Below, piece after piece: positions 16,804 to 26,500 of a DNA stretch of 64,000 bases. Numbering within the stretch: position 1 is the first letter of the stretch; the number at the start of each line of letters is the position of its first letter. A program made the translations under genes and the position numbers. The notes under the pieces are model-generated. The model saw only the letters and a list, made by a program, of their open reading frames with translations, searched no databases and had not been told where the DNA came from. The DNA comes from Cupriavidus taiwanensis (lineage in GTDB: Bacteria; Pseudomonadota; Gammaproteobacteria; Burkholderiales; Burkholderiaceae), in contig NZ_LT984803.1 of the NCBI RefSeq assembly GCF_900250115.1, positions 1,240,001-1,304,000 on the forward strand, in the 5' to 3' direction.

Positions 16804-19251
16804 ATGCAATTCTCGGAATCCTGGCTTCGCACCTTCGCCAACCCTGAAAAGATCTCCACCGACGCGCTCTCGCACAGCCTGACCATGGCCGGCCTGGAAG
16901 TGGAAGAGGTGGGCCCGGTTGCGCCGCCGTTCGACAAGGTGGTGGTCGCGCACGTGCTGTCGACCGAGCGCCATCCCAACGCTGACCGCCTCAACGTATG
17001 CCAGGTCGACGCCGGCACCGGCGAGACCCTGCAGATCGTTTGCGGCGCGCCCAACGTCAAGCCCGGCATCAAGGTGCCGTGCGCGCTGGTGGGCGCGGTG
17101 CTGCCGCCATCGGAAGACGGCGGCAAGCCATTCGAGATCAAGGTCGGCAAGCTGCGTGGCGTCGACAGCTACGGCATGCTGTGCTCGGCGCGCGAACTGA
17201 AGCTGTCCGAGGACCACGGTGGCCTGATGGTGCTGCCGGAAGACGCGCCGGTCGGCCAGAACATCCGCCAATTCCTGGACCTGGACGACCAGGTCTTCGT
17301 CATCAAGCTGACGCCGAACAAGGCCGACTGCCTGTCGATCCACGGCGTGGCGCGCGAAGTGTCGGCGCTGACCGGTGCCGCGCTGAACCTGCCCGACATG
17401 ACGCCGGTGCCGGTGACGATCCAGGACAAGCTGCCGGTCAAGGTGTCGGCACCGGACCTGTGCGGCCGCTTCTCCGGCCGCATCATCCGCGGCGTCAACG
17501 CGCGTGCCGCCACCCCGCTGTGGATGGTGCAGCGGCTGGAGCGCTCGGGCCAGCGCAGCGTGTCGGCGCTGGTCGATATCTCGAACTACGTGATGCTGGA
17601 GCTGGGCCGTCCGTCGCACGTATTTGACCTGCACAAGATCCACGGTGGGCTGGACGTGCGCTGGGGCCGCAAGGGCGAGCAGATCAAGTTGCTGAACGGC
17701 AATACCATCGAGGTCGACGAGCAGGTCGGGGTGATCGCCGATGACAAGGAGATCGAAAGCCTTGCCGGCATCATGGGCGGCGACAGCACCGCGGTCACGC
17801 TGGACACCACCGACATCTACCTCGAAGCCGCGTTCTGGTGGCCGGCCGCGATCCAGGGCCGCAGCCGCCGCTACAACTTCTCGACCGACGCCGGGCACCG
17901 CTTCGAGCGCGGCGTGGACTACGCCACCACGGTCGAGCATATTGAGCGCATCACCGCGCTGATCCTCGAGATCTGCGGTGGCCAGGCTGGCCCGGTGGAC
18001 GACCACGTGGTCAACCTGCCGGTGCGCAAGCCGGTCAGCCTGCGCGTGGCGCGGGCCGAGCGCGTGCTCGGCATCGAGCTGTCGCCGGTGGCCATCGCCG
18101 ACGTGTTCCAGCGCCTGCAGTTGACGTTCACGCGCGCGCAGGGCGCCGCGGGCGAAGTGTTCGAGGTCACGCCGCCGAGCTACCGCTTCGACCTCGAGAT
18201 CGAGGAAGACCTGATCGAGGAAGTCGCGCGCATCTACGGTTTCGAGCGTATCCCGGCGCGCCCGCCGGTTGCCGAAAGCGAAATGCGCCCGACCAATGAG
18301 GCCAGCCGCTCCACCCACGTGGTGCGCCATGCCGTGGCCGCGCGCGACTACCAGGAGGTGGTCAACTTCGCCTTCGTCGAGGAGAAGTGGGAGCGCGACT
18401 TCGCTGCCAACGACAAGCCGATCCGCCTGCTGAACCCGATCGCCAGCCAGCTGGCAGTGATGCGTTCGACGCTGATCGGCGGGCTGGTCGACAAGGTGCG
18501 CTACAACCTGAACCGCAAGGCCGCGCGCGTGCGCCTGTTCGAAGTGGGCCGCGTGTTCCACCGCGACGCCGGGGTCGAGGATGGCGGTCTCACCGTGGCC
18601 GGCTATGACCAGCCGATGATGGCCGCGGGCATCGCCTACGGCCCGGCGTTCGAAGAGCAATGGGGCATCGTCACGCGCAACGTCGACTTCTTCGACGTGA
18701 AGGGCGATGTCGAGGCGCTGTTCCATCCGCGCGTGCCGCGCTTCGAGCCGGTCTCGCATCCGGCGCTGCATCCTGGCCGCGCCGCGCGCGTGCTGCTCGA
18801 CGGCAAGCCCGTGGGCGTGGTTGGCGAACTGCATCCGCGCTGGCTGCAGGAATATGAACTGGCACATGCGCCGGTGCTGTTCGAATTGCAGCTCGACGCG
18901 CTGCGCGGCGCCGGCCTGCCGGCGTACACCGAGATCTCCAAGTTCCCGGCCGCCGTGCGTGACCTGGCCGTGGTCGTGAAGCAATCGGTACGCGTGCAGG
19001 ACCTGCTCGACTCCATGCGCGCCGCGCTGGAAAAACAGGGCTATGGCCGCTTCTGCCAGAGCCTGGTGCTGTTCGACGAGTTCCGTCCCAAGGGCGCTTC
19101 CACGGCCATCGGCGCGGACGAGAAAAGCCTTGCGTTCCGGGTGACCTTGCAAGATACTGGGTCGACCCTCCAGGACGAGACCGTCGACAGCGCGGTGCGC
19201 TGCATGGTCGACGCGCTGACCGAAGCCTTCCAGGCGCGGCTGCGCGGCTGA
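16804..19251 (+). CDS. pheT: Phenylalanyl-tRNA synthetase beta subunit
   Basis: An 815-residue subunit of standard length. In order: N-terminal [14 protein letters not shown], an EMAP/OB-type tRNA-binding domain ([13 protein letters not shown], about 60-75), the B3/B4 editing domain, the B5 domain, the catalytic-like fold and a C-terminal ferredoxin-fold anticodon-binding domain ([12 protein letters not shown]). It recognises tRNA-Phe and edits mischarged tyrosine. The spacer to ihfA is 99 bases. Confidence 0.96.
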   Translation: MQFSESWLRTFANPEKISTDALSHSLTMAGLEVEEVGPVAPPFDKVVVAHVLSTERHPNADRLNVCQVDAGTGETLQIVCGAPNVKPGIKVPCALVGAVLPPSEDGGKPFEIKVGKLRGVDSYGMLCSARELKLSEDHGGLMVLPEDAPVGQNIRQFLDLDDQVFVIKLTPNKADCLSIHGVAREVSALTGAALNLPDMTPVPVTIQDKLPVKVSAPDLCGRFSGRIIRGVNARAATPLWMVQRLERSGQRSVSALVDISNYVMLELGRPSHVFDLHKIHGGLDVRWGRKGEQIKLLNGNTIEVDEQVGVIADDKEIESLAGIMGGDSTAVTLDTTDIYLEAAFWWPAAIQGRSRRYNFSTDAGHRFERGVDYATTVEHIERITALILEICGGQAGPVDDHVVNLPVRKPVSLRVARAERVLGIELSPVAIADVFQRLQLTFTRAQGAAGEVFEVTPPSYRFDLEIEEDLIEEVARIYGFERIPARPPVAESEMRPTNEASRSTHVVRHAVAARDYQEVVNFAFVEEKWERDFAANDKPIRLLNPIASQLAVMRSTLIGGLVDKVRYNLNRKAARVRLFEVGRVFHRDAGVEDGGLTVAGYDQPMMAAGIAYGPAFEEQWGIVTRNVDFFDVKGDVEALFHPRVPRFEPVSHPALHPGRAARVLLDGKPVGVVGELHPRWLQEYELAHAPVLFELQLDALRGAGLPAYTEISKFPAAVRDLAVVVKQSVRVQDLLDSMRAALEKQGYGRFCQSLVLFDEFRPKGASTAIGADEKSLAFRVTLQDTGSTLQDETVDSAVRCMVDALTEAFQARLRG

Positions 19252-19350
19252 TCCGTCGCCAGGACCGACGCCAGGACCGACGGAGCACCATAAAAAGGGC
19301 GCCCGGGCTTGCCCCGGGCGGATCGCCAGACAGACACTCGAGCGATCGAC

Positions 19351-19761
19351 ATGAATGATCGAGACGCGAATTCCATGACCGCTGCAGCACTGGGTGAGAT
19401 GAGCGACCGGCAGGCATCCTCCCTTGACGATGCAATGCCGGACGCCCGCGCGACCGAAGTTCCCACGCTGACCAAGGCCGAGCTTGCCGAGATGCTGTTC
19501 GACCAGGTGGGCCTGAACAAGCGGGAGTCGAAGGACATGGTCGAGGCCTTCTTCGATGTCATCCGCGAAGCGCTGGAGCAGGGCGACAGCGTCAAGCTTT
19601 CCGGCTTCGGCAACTTCCAGTTGCGCGACAAGCCGCAGCGGCCCGGCCGCAATCCCAAGACCGGCGAAGTCATCCCGATTACCGCGCGCCGCGTGGTGAC
19701 GTTCCACGCCAGCCAGAAGCTCAAGGGCCTGGTCGAAGAACGCGCCGGCATCGCCGGCTGA
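19351..19761 (+). CDS. ihfA: Integration host factor subunit alpha
   Basis: A 136-residue DNA-bending protein. From about residue 39 it matches IhfA closely: [47 protein letters not shown] with the DNA-intercalating proline in the [10 protein letters not shown] arm, and [17 protein letters not shown]. The first 38 residues are an extension absent from the 99-residue E. coli protein but common in betaproteobacteria. The start at 19351 is one choice; the ATG at 19375 is also possible. The position after pheT is conserved. Confidence 0.93.
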   Translation: MNDRDANSMTAAALGEMSDRQASSLDDAMPDARATEVPTLTKAELAEMLFDQVGLNKRESKDMVEAFFDVIREALEQGDSVKLSGFGNFQLRDKPQRPGRNPKTGEVIPITARRVVTFHASQKLKGLVEERAGIAG

Positions 19762-19877
19762 CGCGTCACCCGAACGGCGGATTGCTTCCCGAGGCCGGCA
19801 TCGGTATTCTTCTGGGCGCGCGCGCAACGCGCGCCAACCTCCTGGCCGGCATGGCCTGACGCTCGTCTACACACTGC

Positions 19878-20303
19878 ATGTCGGACAAACCCAGCGACCG
19901 CATCGCGTTGCCGCCGATCCCGGCCAAGCGCTACTTCACCATCGGTGAGGTGAGCGAGCTGTGCGCGGTCAAGCCGCACGTGCTGCGCTACTGGGAACAG
20001 GAGTTCACGCAGCTCAAGCCGGTCAAGCGCCGCGGCAACCGCCGCTACTACCAGCACCATGAGGTCTTGCTGATCCGCCGCATCCGCGAGCTGCTCTACG
20101 AGCAGGGCTTTACCATCAACGGCGCGCGCAATCGCCTCGACGAAGGCCGTCATCACAGCGCGGCCACGCCAACGGCGGTATCGAGGGAAGCGGTCGAGGA
20201 AAAAGCGCCGGCATTGTCGGTCGACATCGCCGGCCTGCGCAATGCGCTGGTCGACGTTCAGCATCTGCTGGCACAGCTGCGCGAGATCGCGAAGCACGGA
20301 TAA
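19878..20303 (+). CDS. MerR-family transcriptional regulator
   Basis: A 141-residue protein. Residues about 18-85 form a MerR winged helix (YFTIGEVSELCAVKPHVLRYWEQEF, RGNRRYYQHHEVLLIRRIRELL), followed by a short coiled-coil end (VDIAGLRNALVDVQHLLAQLREI) for dimer formation. There are no metal-ligand cysteines in the C-terminal part, so a metal sensor is unlikely. A MerR gene directly after ihfA is a recurring arrangement in proteobacteria; its target is unknown. Confidence 0.88.
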   Translation: MSDKPSDRIALPPIPAKRYFTIGEVSELCAVKPHVLRYWEQEFTQLKPVKRRGNRRYYQHHEVLLIRRIRELLYEQGFTINGARNRLDEGRHHSAATPTAVSREAVEEKAPALSVDIAGLRNALVDVQHLLAQLREIAKHG

Positions 20304-20319
20304 TTTCCGCGTCAGGAGC

Positions 20320-20349
20320 TAGTCATACGAGAAATGCTTCTGTTATAAT
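20320..20349 (+). promoter_or_regulatory. Candidate tRNA-Pro promoter
   Basis: A perfect TATAAT at 20344-20349 lies 10 bases before the tRNA. TAGTCA at 20320-20325 is a 4/6 match to the -35 consensus at 18-base spacing. Confidence 0.65.
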
Positions 20350-20358
20350 CTTTTGCTT

Positions 20359-20435
<77 letters not shown>

Positions 20436-20441
20436 GACAAG

Positions 20442-20476
20442 AAACCCGCTTGGCAAATCGCCAAGCGGGTTTTTTT
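20442..20476 (+). terminator. Intrinsic terminator of tRNA-Pro
   Basis: AAACCCGCTTGG pairs with CCAAGCGGGTTT around CAAATCG and continues into a run of seven T, six bases after the tRNA end. Confidence 0.93.
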
Positions 20477-20618
20477 ATTTCCGTGTCCCGTGGCGAGCGC
20501 GTGCTACTTCGCGCCTGGAACGGGCAGGGTCAGCGCGTGAGCGAAACCATGGCCGTTCTTGATTCAGCCCGTTGCACCTATAGTGGTGGCACAGTGGACT
20601 TTCGCGACGGAGGCTGTC

Positions 20619-20759
20619 ATGACCGACAAGGGCAACGGGATCGCCGGCACCACCTGCATCGCACTGGCAGTAGCCGGCCTGGCGCTGACCGCATCGCTGG
20701 TGCTTGCTTATTACGCGACCCGCGCGCGTGTGGAGGGGCTGCGAGCCAGCGGCGGCTGA
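20619..20759 (+). CDS. Small single-pass membrane protein, unknown function
   Basis: A 46-residue ORF (MTDKGNGIAGTTCIALAVAG start) with one transmembrane helix at about residues 12-32 and a short basic tail (TRARVEGL). ACGGAGG lies at a suitable distance before the ATG at 20619; the frame is open from 20559 without a better start. No family is recognised. The next gene is convergent. Confidence 0.5.
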   Translation: MTDKGNGIAGTTCIALAVAGLALTASLVLAYYATRARVEGLRASGG

Positions 20760-20774
20760 CGCGCAGCGGACTGT

Positions 20775-20999
20775 TCAGCCTTTGATCTCGCGAGGATCGT
20801 TGCCAAAGCTGTTGCGCATCCGGATGCGGCCATCGCGGCCGTGGACGAGCAGTTCTGCCTGGAGTTGCCGGGCTTTCTCGGTGCCCGCGGCGATCGCGTC
20901 TTCTTGCGTCGCGTAGAGTTGGCGCCCGCCCGCGCCGTCTTCGGATTCAATGGCCCAGCCGTTGTCGAGCGGAACGACGTGGATGTTCTTGGCCGGCAT
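20775..20999 (-). CDS. DUF2188 family small protein
   Basis: A 74-residue protein (MPAKNIHVVPLDNGWAIESE start) with the DUF2188 pattern: N-terminal HVVP-x-x-x-GWA strand, A-T-Q-E-D-A-I-A-A-G helix start, and a C-terminal ELLVHGRDGRIRMRNSFGNDP strand pair. Proteins of this type are small, cytoplasmic and functionally undefined. The longer frame to 21104 lacks a start signal. It is convergent with the small membrane ORF. Confidence 0.8.
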   Translation of the reverse strand: MPAKNIHVVPLDNGWAIESEDGAGGRQLYATQEDAIAAGTEKARQLQAELLVHGRDGRIRMRNSFGNDPREIKG

Positions 21000-21129
21000 G
21001 GCGCACCTCCGTGGTGGAAGATGCCCTAGTCTCCACGCTGCTTCCCGTGGCCGGTATCGGTGGCCGTCTGACAGCGCTGGTGTCTTTTGCGGCGCAGCTT
21101 GCATGGTGCGACTTCGATCATGTGACTCG

Positions 21130-21258
21130 GGGGGTGGAAATCAGAAAAGGCGCCGGGATGCCGGGGTGCTCCGGGCATCGCGCCAGTGCGGCTGCACGTA
21201 GACTGCGCCGGCAGTACTGACCAGCCCGCCCGCACCCCGCCGCGGCGGGCTGTTTTTT
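21130..21258 (+). ncRNA. Candidate small RNA ending in an orphan intrinsic terminator
   Basis: On the plus strand, three consecutive hairpins are seen in a region without a coding gene. GATGCC pairs with GGCATC around 21158-21187, and ACTGC pairs with GCAGT at about 21201-21216. The terminator AGCCCGCC/GGCGGGCT spans 21223-21251 and is followed by T-rich sequence (GTTTTTTT). Both flanking genes are on the minus strand, so this terminator has no obvious coding transcript to serve. No strong promoter was found, so the 5' end is a guess. Confidence 0.4.
21223..21258 (+). terminator. Intrinsic terminator without an assigned gene
   Basis: Eight-base arms AGCCCGCC and GGCGGGCT are followed by GTTTTTTT on the plus strand. 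On the minus strand the hairpin has no T run after it, so it does not fit as the end of the cupin gene. Confidence 0.8.
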
Positions 21259-21267
21259 TGCGCGGCG

Positions 21268-21771
21268 CTATCGGAGCAGCCGCTGCCACCGCATGTCATG
21301 TCCGCGCACGAGCCCGGCAAGCGTCGCCGCGCTGGCCAGTTCGAACTCGCTGAACTGGAAGGCGGGGGCCACGGTACAGCCGACCAGAGCAAAGTCCTCG
21401 GCGCCAGTGTCCACGCGTTCGGCGGCAAACCACTGGCCACCCGGCACCAGCGCCTGGAAGGCCGCGCCGGGATGCCGCAGCGGGTCGCCCAGGCGCTGGG
21501 TGACGATGGTGCCGTCGACGATGCGGTGCACGTCCAGCGGGGAGCCGGCGTGGTAGTGCCACAGCTCGTCGGAGCGGATGCGGTGCCAGGCGGAATAGTC
21601 GCTGCCGCCAAGCATGTAGTGGATCGCGGTGCAGGCTTCGCGCGTGCGCCCGTCCTGGCATGCGACGCGTTCCTCGCTGCGATAGGTTTCGCGGTAGTAG
21701 CCGCCTTCCGGATGTGGCCGCAGCTCGAGAGCGCGGATCAGTTGGCGTGCGGTCGGGCTCAGGTCTGGCAT
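21268..21771 (-). CDS. DUF985 cupin-family protein
   Basis: A 167-residue cupin of the DUF985/YML079w type. The family opening LRPHPEGGYYRETYRSE (residues 17-33), AIHYMLGGSDYSAWHRIRSDELWHYHAGSPL with the cupin histidine/glutamate set, and the closing VGCTVAPAFQFSEFELA strand are all present. The fold is a beta-barrel; no enzymatic role is established. It starts 44 bases after an 86-residue ORF on the same strand, and both may share the LexA-box promoter upstream of that ORF. Confidence 0.88.
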   Translation of the reverse strand: MPDLSPTARQLIRALELRPHPEGGYYRETYRSEERVACQDGRTREACTAIHYMLGGSDYSAWHRIRSDELWHYHAGSPLDVHRIVDGTIVTQRLGDPLRHPGAAFQALVPGGQWFAAERVDTGAEDFALVGCTVAPAFQFSEFELASAATLAGLVRGHDMRWQRLLR

Positions 21772-21815
21772 GGGGGCATGGCGCGCGGCGCATGGGCGGG
21801 ATCGGAAGGCATAGC

Positions 21816-22076
21816 TTAAAGCAGGGCAAAGCGCGCCTGCGCGGGGCCGACCAGCGCGGGGCGGCTCACCGGATAGCGGTGGCGCATGCCTTGCGCCTCG
21901 AACGACAGGAAGTCCGGGGTCCAGCGCAGCGACTGCAGCTGGCGCGGCTCGATGCCATCGACCAGGATGGCGCCGGCGTTCACGCAGACGCTGCCGCAGC
22001 GCAGCCGCACGGATTCGGTGTCGTCGCCGAAGTAATGGGCTTCAAGCAGGATGGAATCGGACTGGTACAAGGGCAT
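21816..22076 (-). CDS. 86-residue protein of unknown function behind a LexA-type box
   Basis: The ORF encodes an 86-residue protein (MPLYQSDSILLEAHYFGDDT start) with alternating hydrophobic strand-like segments and no signal peptide or membrane helix. An AGGAC element precedes the ATG. No family is recognised. What stands out is its promoter: a LexA-like palindrome overlaps a TATACT -10 box about 30 bases upstream of the start codon, so induction by DNA damage is plausible. The DUF985 cupin gene follows in the same direction. Confidence 0.6.
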   Translation of the reverse strand: MPLYQSDSILLEAHYFGDDTESVRLRCGSVCVNAGAILVDGIEPRQLQSLRWTPDFLSFEAQGMRHRYPVSRPALVGPAQARFALL

Positions 22077-22088
22077 GGCAGTGTCCTG

Positions 22089-22110
22089 ATACTGTATGGA
22101 TGTACAGTAT
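22089..22110 (-). promoter_or_regulatory. LexA (SOS) box overlapping the promoter of the 86-aa gene
   Basis: Perfect eight-base arms ATACTGTA and TACAGTAT are separated by six bases and contain the core CTGT-N8-ACAG, which is the classical proteobacterial LexA operator. On the minus strand the arm contains TATACT (22106-22111), with ATGACC (22130-22135) at 18-base spacing as a -35. The box lies 13 to 34 bases before the ATG at 22076. Confidence 0.75.
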
Positions 22111-22261
22111 AGCCGGCGGCATGCCGTTCGGTCATCCTCCCGATTCTCAATTTTGGCCAGCGGTGCGCCGCTCGGTGATCGGCGCCTGGTATAACCTGAA
22201 ACCGATGACAGCGCCCATGACGCTGTCTTGCCGGGACCGCCGGGTCGCTACAGGAGATGCC

Positions 22262-22648
22262 ATGGCTGGGTGCGGAAGCAAAGCCTGCTGGTTCGGCCTG
22301 GGCGTGCTGCTTGGTGCGGCGGCAGGCGGCGCGTTGGCGTGGTCGGCACGCGCGGCCGGCGGCCAGCGCGAGCCGCGTCAGTCCGATGCGCCACTGCTGC
22401 CTGCCGATGTCACCGCAGACCAGGTGCTCACCGATGCCGCCACCGATGTGCTCGAGTACCGCGGCTTCGTCATCCACGTGTTCTGCCATGCGCTGGGCAT
22501 GGGGCGCTTCAAGGCGCTGTGCGATATCTGGGAAGCGGGTGCCGTGGTGCTGGAAGGCGGGGCGCCGCCGACCACGCATGCCACGCCGGACCAGGCGCGG
22601 GCCGCGGCGATAGCGTGGGCGCAGCAATGGGTGCAGCGCAATGGTTGA
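22262..22648 (+). CDS. Hypothetical protein with N-terminal membrane anchor
   Basis: A 128-residue protein. Residues about 9-32 (CWFGLGVLLGAAAGGALAWSARAAG) form a hydrophobic segment serving as an anchor or uncleaved signal; the rest is soluble (VLEYRGFVIHVFCHALGMGRFKALCDIWEAG, ending AIAWAQQWVQRNG). CAGGAGATGCC gives a good ribosome-binding site for the ATG at 22262. No family is recognised. It diverges from the SOS-box gene. Confidence 0.65.
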   Translation: MAGCGSKACWFGLGVLLGAAAGGALAWSARAAGGQREPRQSDAPLLPADVTADQVLTDAATDVLEYRGFVIHVFCHALGMGRFKALCDIWEAGAVVLEGGAPPTTHATPDQARAAAIAWAQQWVQRNG

Positions 22649-22787
22649 AGCGCGGAGCGATGCCGGCCCACCACCGCAATCGGAGCAATCGGCGCAATCG
22701 GCGGCAAATCGACCCGCTGGCGCGCGCCAGGCCTGATAATCGCGTCGGTGCCGGCAGTTCGATTGGCACCATCTTCCAGGAGCATTC

Positions 22788-23042
22788 ATGTTTGTTTGTG
22801 GGAACCAGGCTTGCGGCGCCAGCTGGGAGCCGGACGAGGTGCAGATCCGCGATGAAGGGCAGGGACTTGTGTTCCGTTGTCCGCAATGTGGCGCGCGCAA
22901 CCATGTCGTGGCGCGCACGGCGAAGGATGGCAGCACGAGCTATCGCCAGGTAGCTGCCAGCGCAGCGCAAAAGGCACCCGCGCAGCGGAAGGCGCCGGGG
23001 AAGGCACCGGCGCAGGGTCGCGCCAAGCCCGCAGCGCGCTGA
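22788..23042 (+). CDS. Small zinc-ribbon-like protein with basic tail
   Basis: An 84-residue protein. Two cysteine pairs (VCGNQACG near residues 4-10 and FRCPQCGARN near 29-38) form a likely zinc ribbon. The last 25-30 residues are an alanine/lysine/proline/arginine tail (repeated APAQRKAPGKAPAQGRAKP pattern) like histone-like or nucleic-acid-binding tails. CAGGAGCATTC precedes the ATG. The combination suggests nucleic-acid contact, but the function is unknown. Confidence 0.65.
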   Translation: MFVCGNQACGASWEPDEVQIRDEGQGLVFRCPQCGARNHVVARTAKDGSTSYRQVAASAAQKAPAQRKAPGKAPAQGRAKPAAR

Positions 23043-23139
23043 CCGGTAGCGGCGGCAGGCCATGTTACCCCACCTGTGTGGGGTCAAATTCACATCGATG
23101 GCGGCTTAAGCTAGGTTAGGCAGGACCGTTAAACACAAC

Positions 23140-23493
23140 ATGGACTTTGCCGACCTTCCCAACGACCCCGCTTCCAATGCCGAGCGCATGGGCTGGGCCA
23201 ACGCTTCGCCTGAAGTTGTCGCGAAGGTGTTGAACTCGGCGCTGGCGGCGCAGGACCTGTCCGGCTTTGCCGCGCTGCTGTCGGACATCGCGCGCGACCG
23301 CGGCCTGAAGGGCGAGCGCACGGCGCACCAGTCGATCTACGACATGCCGTACGCCAGCCTGTTGCCGCGGCAGAAGCACCTGCTGTCCGATGCCTTCGAG
23401 CTGCTGATCCTGCTCGGCCTCGAGCTGCGTCCGCGCAGCGCCGATGCCGATGCGGACCTCGGCGCTGACCCTGGCGCTGACACCGACGAGTAA
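23140..23493 (+). CDS. Hypothetical protein
   Basis: A 117-residue, mostly helical acidic protein (MDFADLPNDPASNAERMGWA start; ends in the acidic, low-complexity ADADADLGADPGADTDE). No signal peptide, membrane helix or recognised motif is present. No good ribosome-binding site precedes the ATG, but codon use matches neighbouring genes. It is convergent with the NAD-glutamate dehydrogenase gene, with 21 bases between stops. Confidence 0.6.
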   Translation: MDFADLPNDPASNAERMGWANASPEVVAKVLNSALAAQDLSGFAALLSDIARDRGLKGERTAHQSIYDMPYASLLPRQKHLLSDAFELLILLGLELRPRSADADADLGADPGADTDE

Positions 23494-23514
23494 GCCGCCA
23501 GGCTGCCGGCGCGG

Positions 23515-26500
23515 CTAGCTCCGCTCCAGCATGCCGATCTCGCGCACCGCGACCGACAGCATCGACAGGCCCGCCGCCCCCGAGGCGCGCTGGTCCGCCA
23601 GCATGCGCGTGAAGCGTTCGAGCGCGCCGTGGCGGCTGGCGCGCCAGGCGTCGATCATCGCTTCCGGCGAGGCCTGATCCCCCGCCTGCGACAGCACGCT
23701 GACCGTCAGCGCGCGCTTGAGCCGTCCCAGATCATCCAGCGTGGTGGTGCGTGCCAGCAGGTCCCAGTGCGTGTCCGATGGCAGCGCCAGCGCGCGTTCG
23801 CGCAGCCAGCTGAAGCTGAGGTGGCTGTCCAGCGCGAAATAGACCCCCGCGACCAGGTCCAGGCTGCGCTCGCACGCCGCGGCCACTTCCGCGATGTCGA
23901 GCGCCGCGGCGGAAATCTCGCTGCCGGCCACGCGCGTGGCCAGCGTCTCGCCCACTCCCGCCTCGGTCAGCGCGCGCGTATGCTCCGCCAGCGCTGCAGC
24001 ATCCGCCTGCGGCAATAGTTGCGGCAAGCGCGGCCCCAGCCACTGTGCCGCCTGCGCAAAGCGCGCCAGGTCTTCGCTGGCGCTGCTGCCGCTGCGCAGA
24101 TAGCGGATGAACCACAGGCACGCGCGCTCCAGCAGCAGCGCCACCAGGCCAAACATGCGCGCCTGCTCGGCGTCGGCGACGCGATTGTCGAGCGCGTCGA
24201 TTTCCTGCCACAGCGCGGTCAGGCCGAACACATCGCGCGCGATCAGGCAGGCGCGCACGATATCGGCGGGTCGCGCATCGGTTTCTTCCATGATCCGGTG
24301 CACGAAGGTGGCGCCGATGCGGTTGACCAGCATATTGGTCAGGTGCGTCGACAGGATTTCGCGCCGCAGCGGATGGCGCTGCATGGCCTCGCCATAGCGC
24401 TGGCGCAGCGGCACCGGGAAGTAATCGGCAAGCAGGCCGGCGACCAGCGTGTCTTCCGGCAAGTCCGAGCCCAGCAGTTCATCGTACAGCCACATCTTGC
24501 TGTAGGCCAGCAGCACCGCGCGCTCGGGCGAGGTCAGGCCTTCGCCGGCCAGCTTGCGCTCGGCAATGTCTTCGTCCGACGGCAGGAATTCCAGCGCGCG
24601 GTTGAGCCGCCCGGCACGTTCCAGCCAGCGCACCAGGCGCGCCTCGCCGTCGAGCAGCGCGCCGCTGCTGCGGCCCGCGACCGACAGCGCCTGGGTTTGG
24701 TAATAGTTGTCCTGCAGCACCAGCAGGCCGACTTCGTCGGTCATCTCGGCCAGCAGCTTGTTGCGCTGCTTCTCGGTCATCTCGCCGTCGGCAACCACCA
24801 GTCCCAGCAGGATCTTGATGTTGACCTCGTGGTCGGAGCAGTCGACGCCGGCCGAGTTGTCGATGGCATCGGTGTTGATGCGGCCGCCCCTGCGCGCGAA
24901 CTCGATGCGGCCCAGCTGGGTAAAGCCGAGGTTGCCGCCTTCGCCGACTACTTTGCAGCGCAGTTCGTTGCCATTGACGCGCACCGCGTCGTTGGTGCGG
25001 TCGCCGGCCTGCAGGTGGGTCTCCTGGCTCGACTTGACGTAGGTGCCGATGCCGCCGTTGTAGAGCAGGTCCACCGGCGCCATCAGGATGGCGTGGATCA
25101 GTTCGGCCGGAGAAAGCGCGCTCGCCGTGATGCCGAGTACTGCCTGCACTTGCGGCGACAGCGGGATGGTCTTGGCCGTGCGTGGGTAGATGCCACCGCC
25201 AGCGGAAATCAGCGTGGCGTCGTAGTCGGCCCAGCTCGAGCGCGGCAGCCCGAACAGCCGCGCGCGTTCCTGCAGGCTGCGTGCGGGGTCGGGATCGGGA
25301 TCGAGGAAGACGTGGCGGTGGTCGAACGCGGCCACCAGCCGGATATGCGGCGACAGCAGCATGCCGTTGCCGAACACGTCGCCCGACATGTCGCCGATGC
25401 CGGCCACGGTGAAGTCGGTGGACTGGATGTCGACGCCCATCTCGCGGAAATGCCGCTTGACCGATTCCCACGCGCCGCGCGCGGTGATGCCCATTTTCTT
25501 GTGGTCATAGCCGACCGAGCCGCCGGAGGCGAAGGCATCGCCCAGCCAGAATCCGTACTCGGCCGAGATCGCATTGGCGAAGTCCGAGAACGTGGCCGTG
25601 CCCTTGTCCGCGGCCACCACCAGGTAAGGGTCGTTGTCGTCGTGGCGCACCACCTCGGGCGGCGGCACCAGCTCGCCGCCGACGAGGTTGTCGGTCAGGT
25701 CCAGCAGCCCGCGCAGGAAGGTCTGGTAGCAGGCGATGCCTTCGCGCAGGAAGGCGTCGCGGTCGCCGGGGGGCGGCGGACGCTTGACCACGAATCCGCC
25801 CTTGGAGCCGACCGGCACGATCACCGTGTTCTTGACCATCTGGGCCTTCATCAGGCCCAGCACTTCGGTGCGGAAGTCCTCGCGCCGGTCCGACCAGCGC
25901 AGCCCGCCGCGCGCCACGCGGCCGCCGCGCAAATGCACACCTTCCACGCGCGGCGCGTAGACCCAGATCTCGAACATCGGGCGCGGCTCCGGCAGGCCTG
26001 GCACCAGGGCCGGATTGAACTTGAACGACAGGTACGGACGCGGCTGGCCATCCTCGCCGCGATGGAAATAATTGGTGCGCACGGTGGCGTTGATCACGCC
26101 AAGGAAGAGCCGCAGGATGCGGTCTTCGTCGAGGTTGGGGACCTTGTCCAGCGCCGTGCCGATGTCGGCCAGCAGCTTGTCGCAGCGCGCCTGGCGCGCG
26201 GTGTCGGCGGCGATCTGGCTGAAGGTGTCGAAGCGCGCGACGAACAGCGCCACCAGCATCGCGGCGATGCCGGCGTTGCCGGTCAGCGCGCGTTCGATAT
26301 AGGCGTCGCTGAAGGTGGAGCCCACCTGGCGCAGGTAGCGCGCGTAGGCGCGCAGGATGGTGACGTCGCGCGCGGCGAGTTCGGCGCGCAGCACCAGGCG
26401 GTTGAGGTCGTCGTTCTCGATCTCGCCGTGCCAGGCGCGCGCGAAGGCATCCTCGAACAGCGCCTTGACGCGCGCGATGTCGAACTCCGCCGCGCCGCCG

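Noticed and set aside
16765..19827. 1020-codon minus-strand frame over pheT and ihfA
   Set aside because: Shadow of pheT; no start signal and no recognisable motif, whereas pheT is complete.
22674..22703. GCAATCGG triplication as an iteron or integration site
   Set aside because: Only three imperfect 8-base copies over 30 bases, with no replication or recombination gene near.
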